Assembly: GCA_012184525.1 (NCBI GenBank)
Contig: WOFQ01000002.1
Span: 1,488,001-1,552,000, forward strand
Direction: 5' to 3'
Length of the DNA stretch: 64,000 nt
DNA from: Xenoacremonium recifei
Lineage: Eukaryota > Ascomycota > Sordariomycetes > Hypocreales > Nectriaceae
In this document: piece after piece, positions 45,036-55,327 of the stretch
How the letters are laid out: the number at the start of each line of letters is the position of its first letter
How positions within the stretch are numbered: the stretch's first letter is position 1
Translations under genes and position numbers: made by a program
Notes under the pieces: model-generated
Told to the model about the DNA's origin: nothing
The model's input: only the letters and a program-made list of their open reading frames with translations
The model's database searches: none

Positions 45036-45944
45036 TCAAACCCCGCTGTCCATTTGTCTAAGATACTCTACGTTTTTGTTCATGGCCATAGTCAACAATC
45101 CTACATCCAAATGCCCCAACACATAACGCGCCCCAAGCTCTCGGACAGCACGCTGACAAATGTCAGGTCTAGTATACAAGCCTGAAATCCCCAGAATCTT
45201 CCCAGCCTTATGTGCAGCTGTGGCGGTTGCTCGAAGGGCCGCTTGGAACCTCGGATGCTCCCACTCTCCTAAAATTCCAAGCTCCAAAGACAAGTCGTTG
45301 GCACCTAATAGAAGAACATCTACACCCTCAACAGCGGCTATGTCATCAATATTTTCTATACACTCCACTGTTTCTACCATGATGAAAACGGTAGAACCGC
45401 TTGAGTCTAATTGATGCATCACTTCCTTCGCAGCTATACGCTCATAATTGAATTGTGGGAGGGCTGCGGTGAGCGAGCGTTTCCCCTTGGGCGGGAACTT
45501 GACAATTGAAACCGCTTTCTTTGCCTCTTCTACAAGAAGAAGTCATTATTCAGCGACCTAAACACGTTACAGAGATGAAGATTATCATACCTACGGTGCT
45601 CACATGAGGGAAGACGATCCCAAGGGCACCGCCATCAAGGACACGCTGTACTAGACCGCTGCCACACTCGTACGGGACCCGTACAAAGGGCGTAATGCCA
45701 GTCAAAAGAGCAGTTGAGCACATTCGACTCGCCTCGCCGACTGAGAAAGTAGAGTGTTCAAGGTCGATGAAGATCGAGTCGTAGCCAGCAGCCCGGGCCA
45801 GGAGTACAAACTCATTATTGGTGACAACTTTGGCGCCGACAGCCTTGTGTTTGTTAGGCAACTAACCCTCAAAGAGGAGAATGAATCACATACTATGCAT
45901 ATTCGCCCCTGGGCAGCATTGCGGAGGAGATTGTTCTGGATCAT
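45036..45944 (-). CDS. HpcH/HpaI-family aldolase
   Basis: This is a class II, metal-dependent aldolase of the 2-oxo-4-hydroxy acid family, which releases pyruvate from hydroxy-oxo acids and often decarboxylates oxaloacetate. Three exons, 45944-45894, 45843-45591 and 45529-45036, give 265 residues. The short first exon (MIQNNLLRNAAQGRICI) matches the usual start of the family and joins to AVGAKVVTNNEF. Catalytic marks are SIFIDLEHSTFS (His), PFVRVP (Arg), and the metal ligands in FIMVETVECIENID (Glu) and LLLGANDLSLELG (Asp). VEEAKKAVSIVKFPPKGKRS is standard. It lies 220 bp upstream of the hydrolase on the same strand. Its substrate in this cluster is unknown; both enzymes yield pyruvate. Confidence 0.9.
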
Positions 45945-46143
45945 GTTGTGATTTCAAGCAATGTCTTCTCGTTTGATCTCTCTTAACCTATCGTAAAACG
46001 TCCAGAGCGAACGCTTCAGATGCAATTGTCTCTAGAGTTTCTGATATGAAGCCTGAGGGAGGAGGGACTATCTTCGACAGCTGAGCGGAAGTAGAACCGC
46101 GGAAGCAGAGGCGGGATCCAAGTCCGGCGGGTGCATTCCATCT

Positions 46144-46159
46144 CGGAACCCCGCAACCG
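46144..46159. promoter_or_regulatory. CGG-N10-CCG site 3, aldolase promoter
   Basis: CGGAACCCCGCAACCG lies about 200 bp upstream of the aldolase start. It is near-identical to the neighbouring copy at 46167. Confidence 0.65.
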
Positions 46160-46166
46160 GAGTCTT

Positions 46167-46182
46167 CGGAACCCCACCACCG
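46167..46182. promoter_or_regulatory. CGG-N10-CCG site 4, aldolase promoter
   Basis: CGGAACCCCACCACCG is a direct repeat of the previous site 23 bp away, with the N10 spacer mostly conserved. Confidence 0.65.
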
Positions 46183-46360
46183 AGTGATGAGCACTCCGAG
46201 ATATGGAACTGAACTGAATATCGAAGCGTTTGGTTATGATTCAGGTAGCGGTGATCGGTGAAGTAGAAAGGTAAGATGACTGTAAAACGTCATCGTAATA
46301 TTGATCTCGTATGTGAAATAACGGTACCCGAAACGATTATGACGAGAAAAAGCTATGGTT

Positions 46361-48762
46361 TCATTGTACATTATCTAACCATTGCAAATCCTCCATATCA
46401 AATGTCAAATGAGCAGGGCCCATATCACCAAGAAATATCCCCGTTGAATCCATCATCATATCTATCCCCAATGATGACCCGGAAAGATCACCCGGAAGGC
46501 TTGCCGCTGATGACTCGTCAAAATGAGTAAGCTCTTGATCAAGATCTTGTTCTGGTTCTGTGTCTCTTTGAGGATCTCCCAGCCCTCTTTCCAATACACC
46601 AGTGAGAGCGTCATTCAGCATGTTGAGGTCTTTTGAGATTGGCGGGAGGGTGATGGAAGTTCGGGGTGGACGAAGTTCGCGGAGCCGCTGCATTGTGGTT
46701 TTTGTGATTGCTTCCATCTCTTCTAACTCGTGCTTGAGCGATTCTGTAGGTAGGTTACCTTGCCGCGCCATTTCTCCTAAAACGGACTTGGCAGTCGAGC
46801 ATCGAGCTGCCCCAGCCTCATAGCCTATAAGGGGCGCCAGTACCATCACCAAGGCTGCCATAAACGTAATCTCGACATTGAAAGGTTTGAAGGCTTCTAA
46901 GCTTGATATTAGTGACGTTTACTCATTGGATAGGGAGTATTCGCACCGAATAGCCCTTGGTCTTGCATTGCCGCTATGATACATAGGCTCAAATGCGATG
47001 CTTGTACACATTTCTCAGCTAGTTGGGCGGACAAATCAGAAGCCGCAGAACCTGAGATGATTTCACTGTGCTGTTGTAGCCTTTGGACAACCGCTTGAAG
47101 TAGGACTGGCTTCAGAGCTGCGATGATACACTGCCGGTGAGGGCGGTCATTAGTGAAAACTTGGAATTAAATGAGGGTTGGTGGCTTACGTGGTAGTATA
47201 GTAAGTGCAAACTAGCCGTCGAGCTAGAAATAATTGTACTTGAAGGACGCTGAGATAGCTGATGTTTGTCATGAATAACCTTTCCGATGTCGCGCAGATA
47301 TTGGATATTGGTGGCCAAGGTCGACGAAGCCGAGCTGTTCTCTTTCCCTACCAAATTGCCATTTATCAAGGCTGTACTATCTTAGTCTCTGGGTCAGAGG
47401 CATATAAACATGCTTACCATTTGAAATATTGCCTAACGACCTTGATATGGAAAGATTTATCATTAATGGTGTATGTGGAGACGAACCTTCTGCTATTGAA
47501 GCTTCGTACCCTGACACATTGGCCTCGATGCCAATTGCCACGGAGAGTCTGAGGTCAATAATATTTGCCGTTCGTCTAAGGTCAACAACGTGTTTGTGAG
47601 TCTGGCCCTCAATTCTTTGAGAAGTTTCGAGATAAGAACAAAAGCGGCCACATTGGCATATCGAACATGCTTGCCGACTCTGATTCCTATCAGCGATTGT
47701 ATCACCAACATCACGATTGGGGCTTACGTAGAGAGCGGCAACATCATGCAAATCGGCCGCTTGAGCATAAAATGATAGCATACATAATACCTCAACTGCT
47801 GCGACGGGATGTTGACAGAGAACAACCGTCGTTGGAAGGATATTGTTGGCCAGATGAAACTCTTTGTAGCCTGGTGGGCCTGAAGAGTTGGCACCTTTCT
47901 CAAGGAACAGTTTACCCAGAGCCATAAGAATCGATATTTTGGAGCGCCATAGCCTCTTGTTGGGACATGATGGTGGTGGTTGAATCGTATTGAGATCTCT
48001 TGCTAGATCATCTTGACTGAAGAAGTGGTGCTCAGAGTTCATGTGAAAAGCGGCAACCCCTGATAAGTAAAGGATATAGCTTGCATCAGGTAAAGTCTCG
48101 TCTAATAAACCCAGATCTATGTCGCCAAGCGAGGGAGAATCATAGGATTTCCTCTGATTGGATTTCTGACTGGCTGATGAGTCGTTCTGTAGGATTCTGC
48201 GCGCATCTTCGCTAAAGTTCCAGGGGCTTGTTCTCTGTCTCGCTGTTCCGACCCATTAGTCCCGAGTTGATGATCGAAAAGGTTGGAAATACCTACCAGA
48301 AGGTATCTCTTCTACTATTTGCGCAGGTCCCGCACTCTGTCCGGTTATTCCTATCCTTGGCAACCTCTGAGATGTTCTGAGCTGAGCATCACCATCTACA
48401 TTCGGAACCGGCGATGGCTGATACGTTGAACTGACGATACCCTTACTCGACATGGAAACTTGGCGTTCGAGGGCTCGAAGATGCCTTTGGATATGAGTGT
48501 GCGGTTCTAAGGGGGTTCAATGGTGTCGGTCCAACCTTTCTAACACTACAACCCTTCTTTCGGCCTCGTCGTATATACAAGCTTGTGACCGAGCTTCGCA
48601 GTGACGACATGGCATTCTTCCTGAGCATTTGACCTTCCTTTGCTTGCACGCACGGCAGCTAGCCGCGGATCAGTGTTTGACAATTCGATGGGCATGATGC
48701 ACGTACGCATTGGAAACCCGCTTCCTCAGCTGGCTCTCGTCGCGGCCGGTATGAGTCGCCAT
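46361..48762 (-). CDS. Zn2Cys6 transcription factor, probable cluster regulator
   Basis: Seven exons were inferred: 48762-48707, 48658-48536, 48484-48297, 48242-47418, 47371-47190, 47130-46947 and 46896-46361. They give 697 residues with every phase consistent. The zinc cluster is KRVSNACRACKQRKVKC followed by SGRMPCRHCEARSQAC. Immediately after, the 51-bp intron 48535-48485 must be removed, because it contains an in-frame TGA. Splicing gives ERRVVVLERHLRALERQV, a normal dimerisation segment. The middle domain (NFSEDARRIL; VVLCQHPVAAVEVLCMLS; LSVAIGIEANVS) matches the fungal-specific regulator domain, though its usual WWTVYILDR block is degenerate. A long C-terminal acidic tail follows. Its position in the cluster and the CGG-N10-CCG sites make it the likely activator, including of itself. 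Confidence 0.85.
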
Positions 48763-49362
48763 TCTGCAGCGGGGGGTAACGACGTTTAGATGGAGTTAAG
48801 GCCTGTCATCGATAACAAAGACCAGCCTGAATGAGCGACATCAGACGAATGCGCCAATTTGCGGTCGAACAGGGAAGCAATGTAACAAGGCCACAGAAGC
48901 TGAGTTCAATGATTGCGGCAAGTTCGACAGCGGTTGGCGACCCCGCTGAGGGATCTTGAAGGAAGCGCTAACTAACGGAGGAGGACTAAGAGGTTGCGAT
49001 ATGAGACACGCTCACTGACGCCCATCTAACTTCGTCCTCTCTACATGAAAAGACTACATGGTCTTTGGGCGCTGGCTCATGGAGAGGCCTTGTGATTTAC
49101 CGACCTTGACAAGAGAAGTTTTGATCTTGGGTTTGCTCTGCAATAATGAATCTCATGAAGTTTTATCATTGTGCAGTGATGGTTCGACGCTCTATATTTA
49201 GTGGCCAAAAGTATGTATCCACCAACTGTGTGATCATTCTCGGAAGTCCGGTTCCGAGGGGCTTGCCCACGACGAGAAAGCATTCTAGCCGCCATTGTAG
49301 GAATTGTTGTTGTTTTCTAACTGAACCAATAATTGGATATTTTCCGACAAAATCAGACGATC
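48763..49362. promoter_or_regulatory. Promoter of the cluster regulator
   Basis: This 600-bp region lies between the regulator start and the stop of the aminotransferase upstream of it. It contains one CGG-N10-CCG site near its far end. Confidence 0.5.
49241..49256. promoter_or_regulatory. CGG-N10-CCG site 5, regulator promoter
   Basis: CGGAAGTCCGGTTCCG lies about 480 bp upstream of the regulator start and about 105 bp past the aminotransferase stop. It could serve autoregulation. Confidence 0.55.
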
Positions 49363-50737
49363 TCAGTGTCTGTGCCGCCTCACGACATCGTCAACAGCTT
49401 TAGCAAAATAACCTAAGTTCCCTTTACTAAGCCCAGCCATGCTGATCCGCCCACTAGGCAGAAGGTAAACGTGCCATCGTTCCCTCAATTCCAAAACTTC
49501 TGGCTCCCGCAATCCCGTGTACGAAAACATGCCGATCTGTCGCGTTATATGCCCCCAGTTACCGGGTGTTCCAAGCCGCTCGAGCTCTTCTCGCAAGGCG
49601 ACTCTCATATCCGTAATGCGATCGGCCATGGTTCGCAAGTCTTCTTCCCAATCGGTAAACAAAGTCGCGTCATTGAGGACGATCGATGCTATTCGGGCAC
49701 CGTATATAGGAGGTGTAGATATCTCGGCTCTTTGTAAAACGGCCAGCTGGGAGGCAACTCGCTGAGCCGCCGAGGTAGCATTCGTGCCAGGCGGGGCAAC
49801 GTAATGAAGACATCCAACTCTTTGTCCGTAGAGGCCCAAGTTCTTAGAGAAGGACTGAGCTATGAGCATCTCGAATCCTTGATTGACGAAGTATCGTACA
49901 GCCCAGTTGTCGCGTGTTAGAGACCCTGTCGCGAAGCCCTGGTATGCACAGTCGAAGAAAGGAAACAATTTTCGGGATCTCATTACAGTAGCAATCTGTT
50001 TCCACTCCTCCGGTGCTGGGTCAAGGCCAGTTGGGTTATGTGCACAGGGTTGAAGAAGGACGATGCTTCCCAGCGGTGCCTCTTGTAAAGTCATGAGCAT
50101 TCCTTCTATGTCAAAAGTATTATCCTTGGCAGAAAAGTAAGGATACCAAGCAATAGGCAATCCAACATTCGAGAAAACGCTGACATGATTGTCCCATGTC
50201 GGCTCAGAGAGGTAGACTGATGGCGTGGGTTTCGGGAGGAACTTAGCCAGAAAAGCACCTCCGAAATGAACAGCTCCCGTTCCCGATATGGTTTGAAACG
50301 AGCAAACCTGAGAACATCAGCAGGAGCACCATAATGGGATTAAAGGATATCTACCCGGTGCTCTTTGATGGCAACCGAGTCCGATCCTAGGATCAGGTGC
50401 CGGGCAGCAGAGGTGAATTTCGGATCACCTGGGATAGGGAGATATTCATTGTTGCGGCTGGAATCTTGATGCAAGATAGCGTCAGCCTGGATTAATGTAA
50501 GCAAATGAAACCTTACTCCGTAGTTATAGAAGACTTTCAACCTACCTTCTTAACAACTGGTAATATCCAAGGTTTGCAATTGTCGTCTCTGTAAGCGCCA
50601 ATTACAAGGTTGAGTTTATCTTGAGATTTATCGGCTTGATATAGGGCTCTGAGGCCATAGTGAAGATCCTCTGGTGCTAGGGGAACGACTTTAGCATTGA
50701 AGACGCTCTCACAAGGCACCCGCTCAGACTCATCCAT
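49363..50737 (-). CDS. Aspartate-type aminotransferase (class I, PLP)
   Basis: This PLP enzyme would transfer an amino group from aspartate or a close analogue. Three exons, 50737-50546, 50486-50355 and 50307-49363, give 422 residues, normal for the family. Visible hallmarks are LNLVIGAYRDDNCKPWILP, the nucleotide-like SGTGAVHFGGAFL, the PLP-site block PCAHNPTGLDP and DCAYQGFATG, and the Schiff-base Lys in AQSFSKNLGLYGQRVG. The substrate-carboxylate Arg region MFSYTGL with LLPSGRISMAGL closes the protein. Phosphonoalanine is the phosphonate analogue of aspartate, so this enzyme could make phosphonopyruvate for the hydrolase. That substrate is inferred; plain aspartate or cysteate would also fit. 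Confidence 0.93.
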
Positions 50738-50892
50738 TGCGGCGCAACCTGGATTAAGGATGTATCAAGACAAATCGGTATTTTTGAAATCAATAGATTG
50801 AAATTTGTTAATAATTTAATCTGTTCAAAGCGTTGGATTTAACCGACGAGGTTCTTTATTCCTGAGAACAGGATACTTTCAGAATCGCTATA

Positions 50893-50908
50893 CGGAACTC
50901 CATCGCCG
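50893..50908. promoter_or_regulatory. CGG-N10-CCG site 6, divergent promoter
   Basis: CGGAACTCCATCGCCG lies about 155 bp from the aminotransferase start. It shares CGGAAC with the aldolase sites. Confidence 0.65.
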
Positions 50909-51014
50909 AAGTTCTCGTATGACTAGGATGCGAAAGAAGTTCTACTCCAACTCTCTCGTCCATGAAACTGATCCACTCTAGTCTTCGCAAGGTGCCCGTT
51001 TTACGTAGCATCGA

Positions 51015-51020
51015 CACGTG
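51015..51020. promoter_or_regulatory. CACGTG (PHO4/NUC-1-type) box
   Basis: The sequence CACGTGGT lies midway in the divergent promoter. CACGTG with a following G is the preferred site of the fungal phosphate-starvation activators. A single hexamer can occur by chance. Confidence 0.4.
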
Positions 51021-51056
51021 GTGCCATCACTGGTTCGGGTGACGAATCCGAGGTTT

Positions 51057-51072
51057 CGGATAGCCTAACCCG
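51057..51072. promoter_or_regulatory. CGG-N10-CCG site 7, divergent promoter
   Basis: CGGATAGCCTAACCCG lies about 200 bp upstream of the permease start. It shares CGGATAGCC with the hydrolase site at 44915. Confidence 0.65.
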
Positions 51073-51274
51073 AGAAGATAATGCTCCGTAGCGATCATCA
51101 ATACAATCCTTGAAGGCGAAAATGGATCGACGAGCTTGAGATAGGAGTGCCTAGGATGGTCTTATAATACTGTGGATGAATCTTGCGTTCAGGCGATAGT
51201 GAATCCCCAACACCAAATTCTACCGCCTTTGTGCATCTTTTGTCAATTATTTTCATCCTGACTCGAACCCAAAA

Positions 51275-53183
51275 ATGGCTGAGCCTTCCAAATCCGCCGC
51301 GATGATGGACGACGGGGAGCTTGCTACATCTGAGTCTGTCTCTGGAGGTCAGACTGACGGCGTTGAGAAGAGAGGGTTGGTGCGTGAGCTCAGACCTCAT
51401 CAGGTGTTCATGTTCTCTATTGCATGTGCAATTGGAACAGGACTTGTGATCGGTACCGGTAGTGCTTTGGCTCATGGAGGGCCAGGAAGCGTGTTGATCT
51501 CGTACATCATGGTTGGCGCAGCAGTCTTCTTTGTGATGACAGGGCTTGGAGAGATGGCAGCTTTTGCGCCGATGAACAAGGGCTTTGGTGGTTATGCGAC
51601 TCGCATGGTTGATCCGGCATTTGGGTAAGTGGCACGCTTATTGACTTATTGACCAAAAAAGGCGACTGACATAGACATAGGTTCGCAACAGGATGGAATT
51701 ACTTCTTCAAGTATTGCATTGCTTTGCCTACGAACCTCACCGCTGCTGGACTGGTTGTTCAGTATTGGGCACCAGACCTAAACATCTCAATCTGGGTCAC
51801 CGTCTTTGCCGCTGTGGTGATCTTCGTGAACGTGTGTTCAACTTTCTCCTATTGAGACTGATACTGACAAGTGCATTCAGTTACTCCATGTTAGCAATGT
51901 CGGCGAAACGGAGTTCTGGCTCAGCTTGATAAAGGTCATTGTAATGACAACCCTAATCATTACATGCTTCGTCATCGCAATGGGGGGCGGCCCCAATCAT
52001 CACCGAACCGGTTTCACATATTGGCGGAGCCCAGGAGCATTTGCCGAGTATCTCGCCAGCGGGGCAAAGGGGCGATTCCTAGGATGGTGGGCATCCATGG
52101 CAGCGGCCTGCTTTGCCTATACCGGCACTGAAGTTGTGGGGATGACATTTGGAGAAATTCCAAATCCTCGGAAGAATATCCCCCGAGCAGTGAAGCAGAC
52201 GTTTTGGCGGATCGTGTGCTTCTATGTCCTGAGTGTCCTCGTCCTGGGCATGGCTGTTCCGTACAACAGTGATGATCTTCTTGATGCTACAAAGAAATCA
52301 ACAAGTGCGGGTGAGTTGATAGACTTTCCACTCCTATTTGCCACTTACTAATAACTACGATAGCTGCTTCGCCATTTGTCGTGGCTATCAATCTCGCTGG
52401 GATCCCTGTTCTCCCCGACCTTATCAACGCGTCACTCCTAGTATTCACGCTAAGTGCAGCTAGTACAGGTACAGACTTCACTCCGAACGACAAGTAGAAA
52501 TCTCCTAATCGACTATCTTATCAGATATATACTGTGCATCCAGATCGTTGTATGGTCTTGCCCGTGATGGGCAAGCGCCCCGGATCTTTGGGAAGACCCT
52601 CAAGAATGGCGTTCCGGTTTGGGCAGTATGCTTACCGTCCTGTTTCTCGGCTCTCGGCTACCTGAATGCCAACAAATCCGGTGCCACAGTCTTCACAGAC
52701 CTTGTCAGCTTGGTTACTGTTTTTGGAGTGCTGAATTGGTTCGCAATTCTGACTTCGTATCTGTCATTCCGCCGCGCCATCAAAGCCCAGGAAATTGCTC
52801 CGGATGCACTCCCATTTCGAGGGTACCTTCAGCCGTATGGGACTTACTATGCAATGTTCATAAGCTGCATAGTCGTTATATTCAGTGGTAGGTCCTTTCG
52901 CTGTTTGTAAGAACCAGGAACTCTACAGTCATCTAACAGATCAACCATAGGTTACAATGCATTTATCCCACATTTTCAGAAGGATGTCTTTGTGCTAAAG
53001 TATCTCGGAGTCATCATCTTCATCGTTAATGTGATATGGTGGAAGTTCTTCAAGAAGACCCGATGGTTGAAGCCTTTTGAAGTCGACTTGGTCACTGGGA
53101 GACAGGAGTTCGAGAAGACAGACGCCGCAGCAGCAGCAGAGTGGCAAAAATCGCTTCTACAAAGGCTTCACTTGAGGAAATAA
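51275..53183 (+). CDS. Amino-acid permease (YAT family, Dip5-like)
   Basis: This is a plasma-membrane proton-coupled amino-acid importer. Six exons, 51275-51624, 51681-51831, 51881-52310, 52364-52468, 52525-52887 and 52951-53183, give 543 residues. Twelve membrane segments follow a hydrophilic N-tail. Family marks are LRPHQVFMFSIACAIGTGL, GFGGYATRMVDPAFGFATGW, SMAAACFAYTGTEVVGMTFG followed by EIPNPRKNIPRAVKQTF, and SRSLYGLARDGQAP with NGVPVWAV. The pattern around SLYGLARDGQAP and the C-terminal TRWLKPFEVDLVTGRQEFE resembles Dip5, which takes up acidic amino acids. That preference would suit an aspartate analogue, but is inferred. The gene is divergent from the aminotransferase. Confidence 0.9.
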
Positions 53184-53431
53184 TTGTTTCATAGCAATAG
53201 CTCGTCCTTAGAACGAGGCAAAATAGTATTAAAGGAGAGGTAACGACTGCACTGTCTTAAGACTATCGAAGAGAACATGTGTATGTGAGTAGCTCGCTAT
53301 CACGCAAAAGCCACACCATCTGCAACTCTCACCACCGACGGGCTCGTAGCACAAACCAACGCCGATTTCACAGGGCATGGGATTTATTCGTGTCTAACAC
53401 GAGCCCCCAGTGGAGGAGAGTTGCATGCGTC

Positions 53432-55327
53432 TCATTTGAGACCCTGAGGCAGACTCACAATGTCACCGCCGTCGTAGTCAATCCCAAACGTCTCGAGCAA
53501 GTTCGTAGCGGCCTTCTCGCCGGTAGCAAAGGCGCCGTGGACACACCCGTTGGCAACCAGCGTGCAGTGCTCGCCAGCAAACTGCAGATGGCTGTGCTTA
53601 TGAGCCTCCAGCGCGTCGATGAAGATGGCCGGCTCGTCCCCGACCTTGTCGGCCGAGTACGTGCCAAAGCCCGCGAGGGGGTCGCGTGTCCACTCAGTGC
53701 ACTCGATACTGACCAGCTGGGGGAGGGCCTTGTAAGGCTCGGTACGGTAGAGGTTGAAGAGAGGCTTGAAGAAATCGAAGAGCTCGTCCTTGCTCATGGC
53801 CTCGACACGCTGGGTCAGAGGCTCGGCGATCTGGACGCAAAGCTCCTTCTTGCCAGACATAAGCCAAGTGTTAACCGTGACGGTGGGATGGGCCAGGATG
53901 TTGTCCGGGGCGGGCTCGGACTCCAATTCCTCAGGAGGGGCGGGATAGTACATGAACTGATCGTTGTCCTTGCTCCAGAAGACGTCGGCAAACTCGAAGA
54001 AGACCTTGCCAAGGGCGGCATAGCTGAAGCGGCTGATACCCTCCTTGATGTCGGAGGGGAGACCAGGAGAGAATGGGATCAGATCATGGCGGAGGACACC
54101 CAAGGGTGCCGTCATGACAACAGCATCGGCAATGAACTGCTTCTCGGCGCCCTGAGCATCCTCACAGGTGACGATAGCAGGCGAAGATCCGTCCTCGCTC
54201 CACTCGACGTTTCTGACATGGTGGCCGAGATGGACGGCATCGAGGACCGACTCGGCCGTCCAGTTGACAATCTTCTGATAGCCACCACGGAGCACATACA
54301 GGTTACGCTCCGTGATGAAATAAGACATATGCTTGGCGGAAGCCAAGGAAGTGCTAGTACCAATCCAGAGTTCAATCTATGTATGGGATGTCAGGAATAC
54401 GGAGTCTGACAGGGAGGCAAGAGAGTGACATACCTCTCTAGTAGCCTGGGGAGCCCAGAGACGCTCATCGTCGGTTATCAGTTCGTGGTTCTTCACAAAA
54501 TCGCGGACGAATTCATCGACGCTCATGTCCTGAGCGTCCGGGTTGTTCTTATAATACCACTCACAGTAGTCGGCAAACTCGTCGGCCACCTTCTTGGCCT
54601 TGAACTGAGCGCCAGCCTTACCATGGGGAGTATAATAGAGAGGGGCGCCGTCATCGTAATAGTACTCGACGCCCAGCTTGGGAATCAGCTTGACCAGCCT
54701 GTTCTGCGACGTCTCGTGCATCCAAGCAGCGCCTGTTGATGCAGAGCAACGATATAAATGTCAACCTTTCACAGCGAAACTTCACGCGGGAGGAACGAGT
54801 TGAGATGCCCTGGAGGGAATGCATGTGTTGAGCATCATTACCAGCGACACCTGCATGGGAGGCAATACGGGAGCACACGCAGCATGCAAATGGCGATAGA
54901 ACGGCGACACAGCCCAAACGCAGAGTCTGCAAGCCCACCAGAGGGAGAGCCGCAGGGATTTGGGCCCCGGAGACGTACCTAGATCACGGCTCTTGCCGGG
55001 CTGGCTGCTGGCGCAGATGCGGCCTCCGATGCGGTCGCGGGCCTCGAGGATCACCACCTCGAGGCCGTGGCGGCGCAGCACGGAGGCAGCTCGCAGTCCG
55101 GAGATGCCGGCGCCGACCACAATCACCTTCTTGGGGGGGAGCTCCGGTCCTGGAGGAGTAGAGACCTCGCCGGCCAGACGCAGCAGAGACGCGTCGGGAT
55201 CGGCGAGAGCGACGTTTCCGAGTCGCCTCTCCAGGCCGGAGTAACAATTACTCGGTTTTTTGGGACTGGCTGGTATGCGGGAGACCATGTTGAACTGTTG
55301 AGAAAGCATCCTCTGGCAAGTGGACAT
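53432..55327 (-). CDS. Flavin-containing amine oxidase (monoamine/polyamine oxidase type)
   Basis: This FAD enzyme oxidises amines to aldehydes or imines with hydrogen peroxide and ammonia. Three exons, 55327-54979, 54732-54434 and 54376-53432, give 530 residues. The FAD motif is VIVVGAGISGLRAASVL, with EARDRIGGRI next. The long 246-bp first intron joins RDLG to AAWMHETSQN. Other marks are VVMTAPLGVLRH, TVTVNTWLMSG, and the C-terminal FAD block LQFAGEHCTLVANGCVHGA. There is no obvious N-terminal signal or C-terminal peroxisomal tripeptide (it ends GLK). It converges with the permease at 53.2 kb and may lie outside the cluster; its promoter has only one, GC-rich, CGG-N10-CCG match. Confidence 0.88.

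Larger units (their letters stand above)
50738..51274. promoter_or_regulatory. Divergent promoter, aminotransferase and permease
   Basis: This 537-bp region is read outward on both sides. It contains two CGG-N10-CCG sites and a CACGTG box, listed separately. An AT-rich stretch near 50790-50830 may hold the core promoter of the aminotransferase. Confidence 0.6.
43814..53183. other. Putative phosphonate/amino-acid catabolic gene cluster
   Basis: Five genes lie together: a phosphonopyruvate-hydrolase-like enzyme, an HpcH/HpaI aldolase, a Zn2Cys6 regulator, an aspartate-type aminotransferase and a Dip5-like amino-acid permease. The first four are on the minus strand and the permease is divergent. 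All four intergenic regions carry one or two CGG-N10-CCG inverted repeats, the expected type of site for a Zn2Cys6 dimer. Shared sites plus an embedded regulator suggest one regulon. The pathway is an inference: permease imports the amino acid, aminotransferase makes the oxo acid, hydrolase cleaves C-P to pyruvate and phosphate. Confidence 0.7.

Noticed and set aside
45030..45056. tRNA B-box-like GGGTTTGAATCCC on the minus strand
   Set aside because: It overlaps the end of the aldolase gene and no acceptor stem, D-arm or anticodon arm can be folded around it.
48485..48535. In-frame TGA (48519-48517) just after the zinc cluster of the cluster regulator, suggesting a pseudogene
   Set aside because: A 51-bp GT...AG interval spans the stop and keeps phase. 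Removing it gives ERRVVVLERHLRALERQV, the normal segment after a Zn2Cys6 domain, and all other exons are intact. The donor GTTGGA is weak, so RNA evidence would still help.
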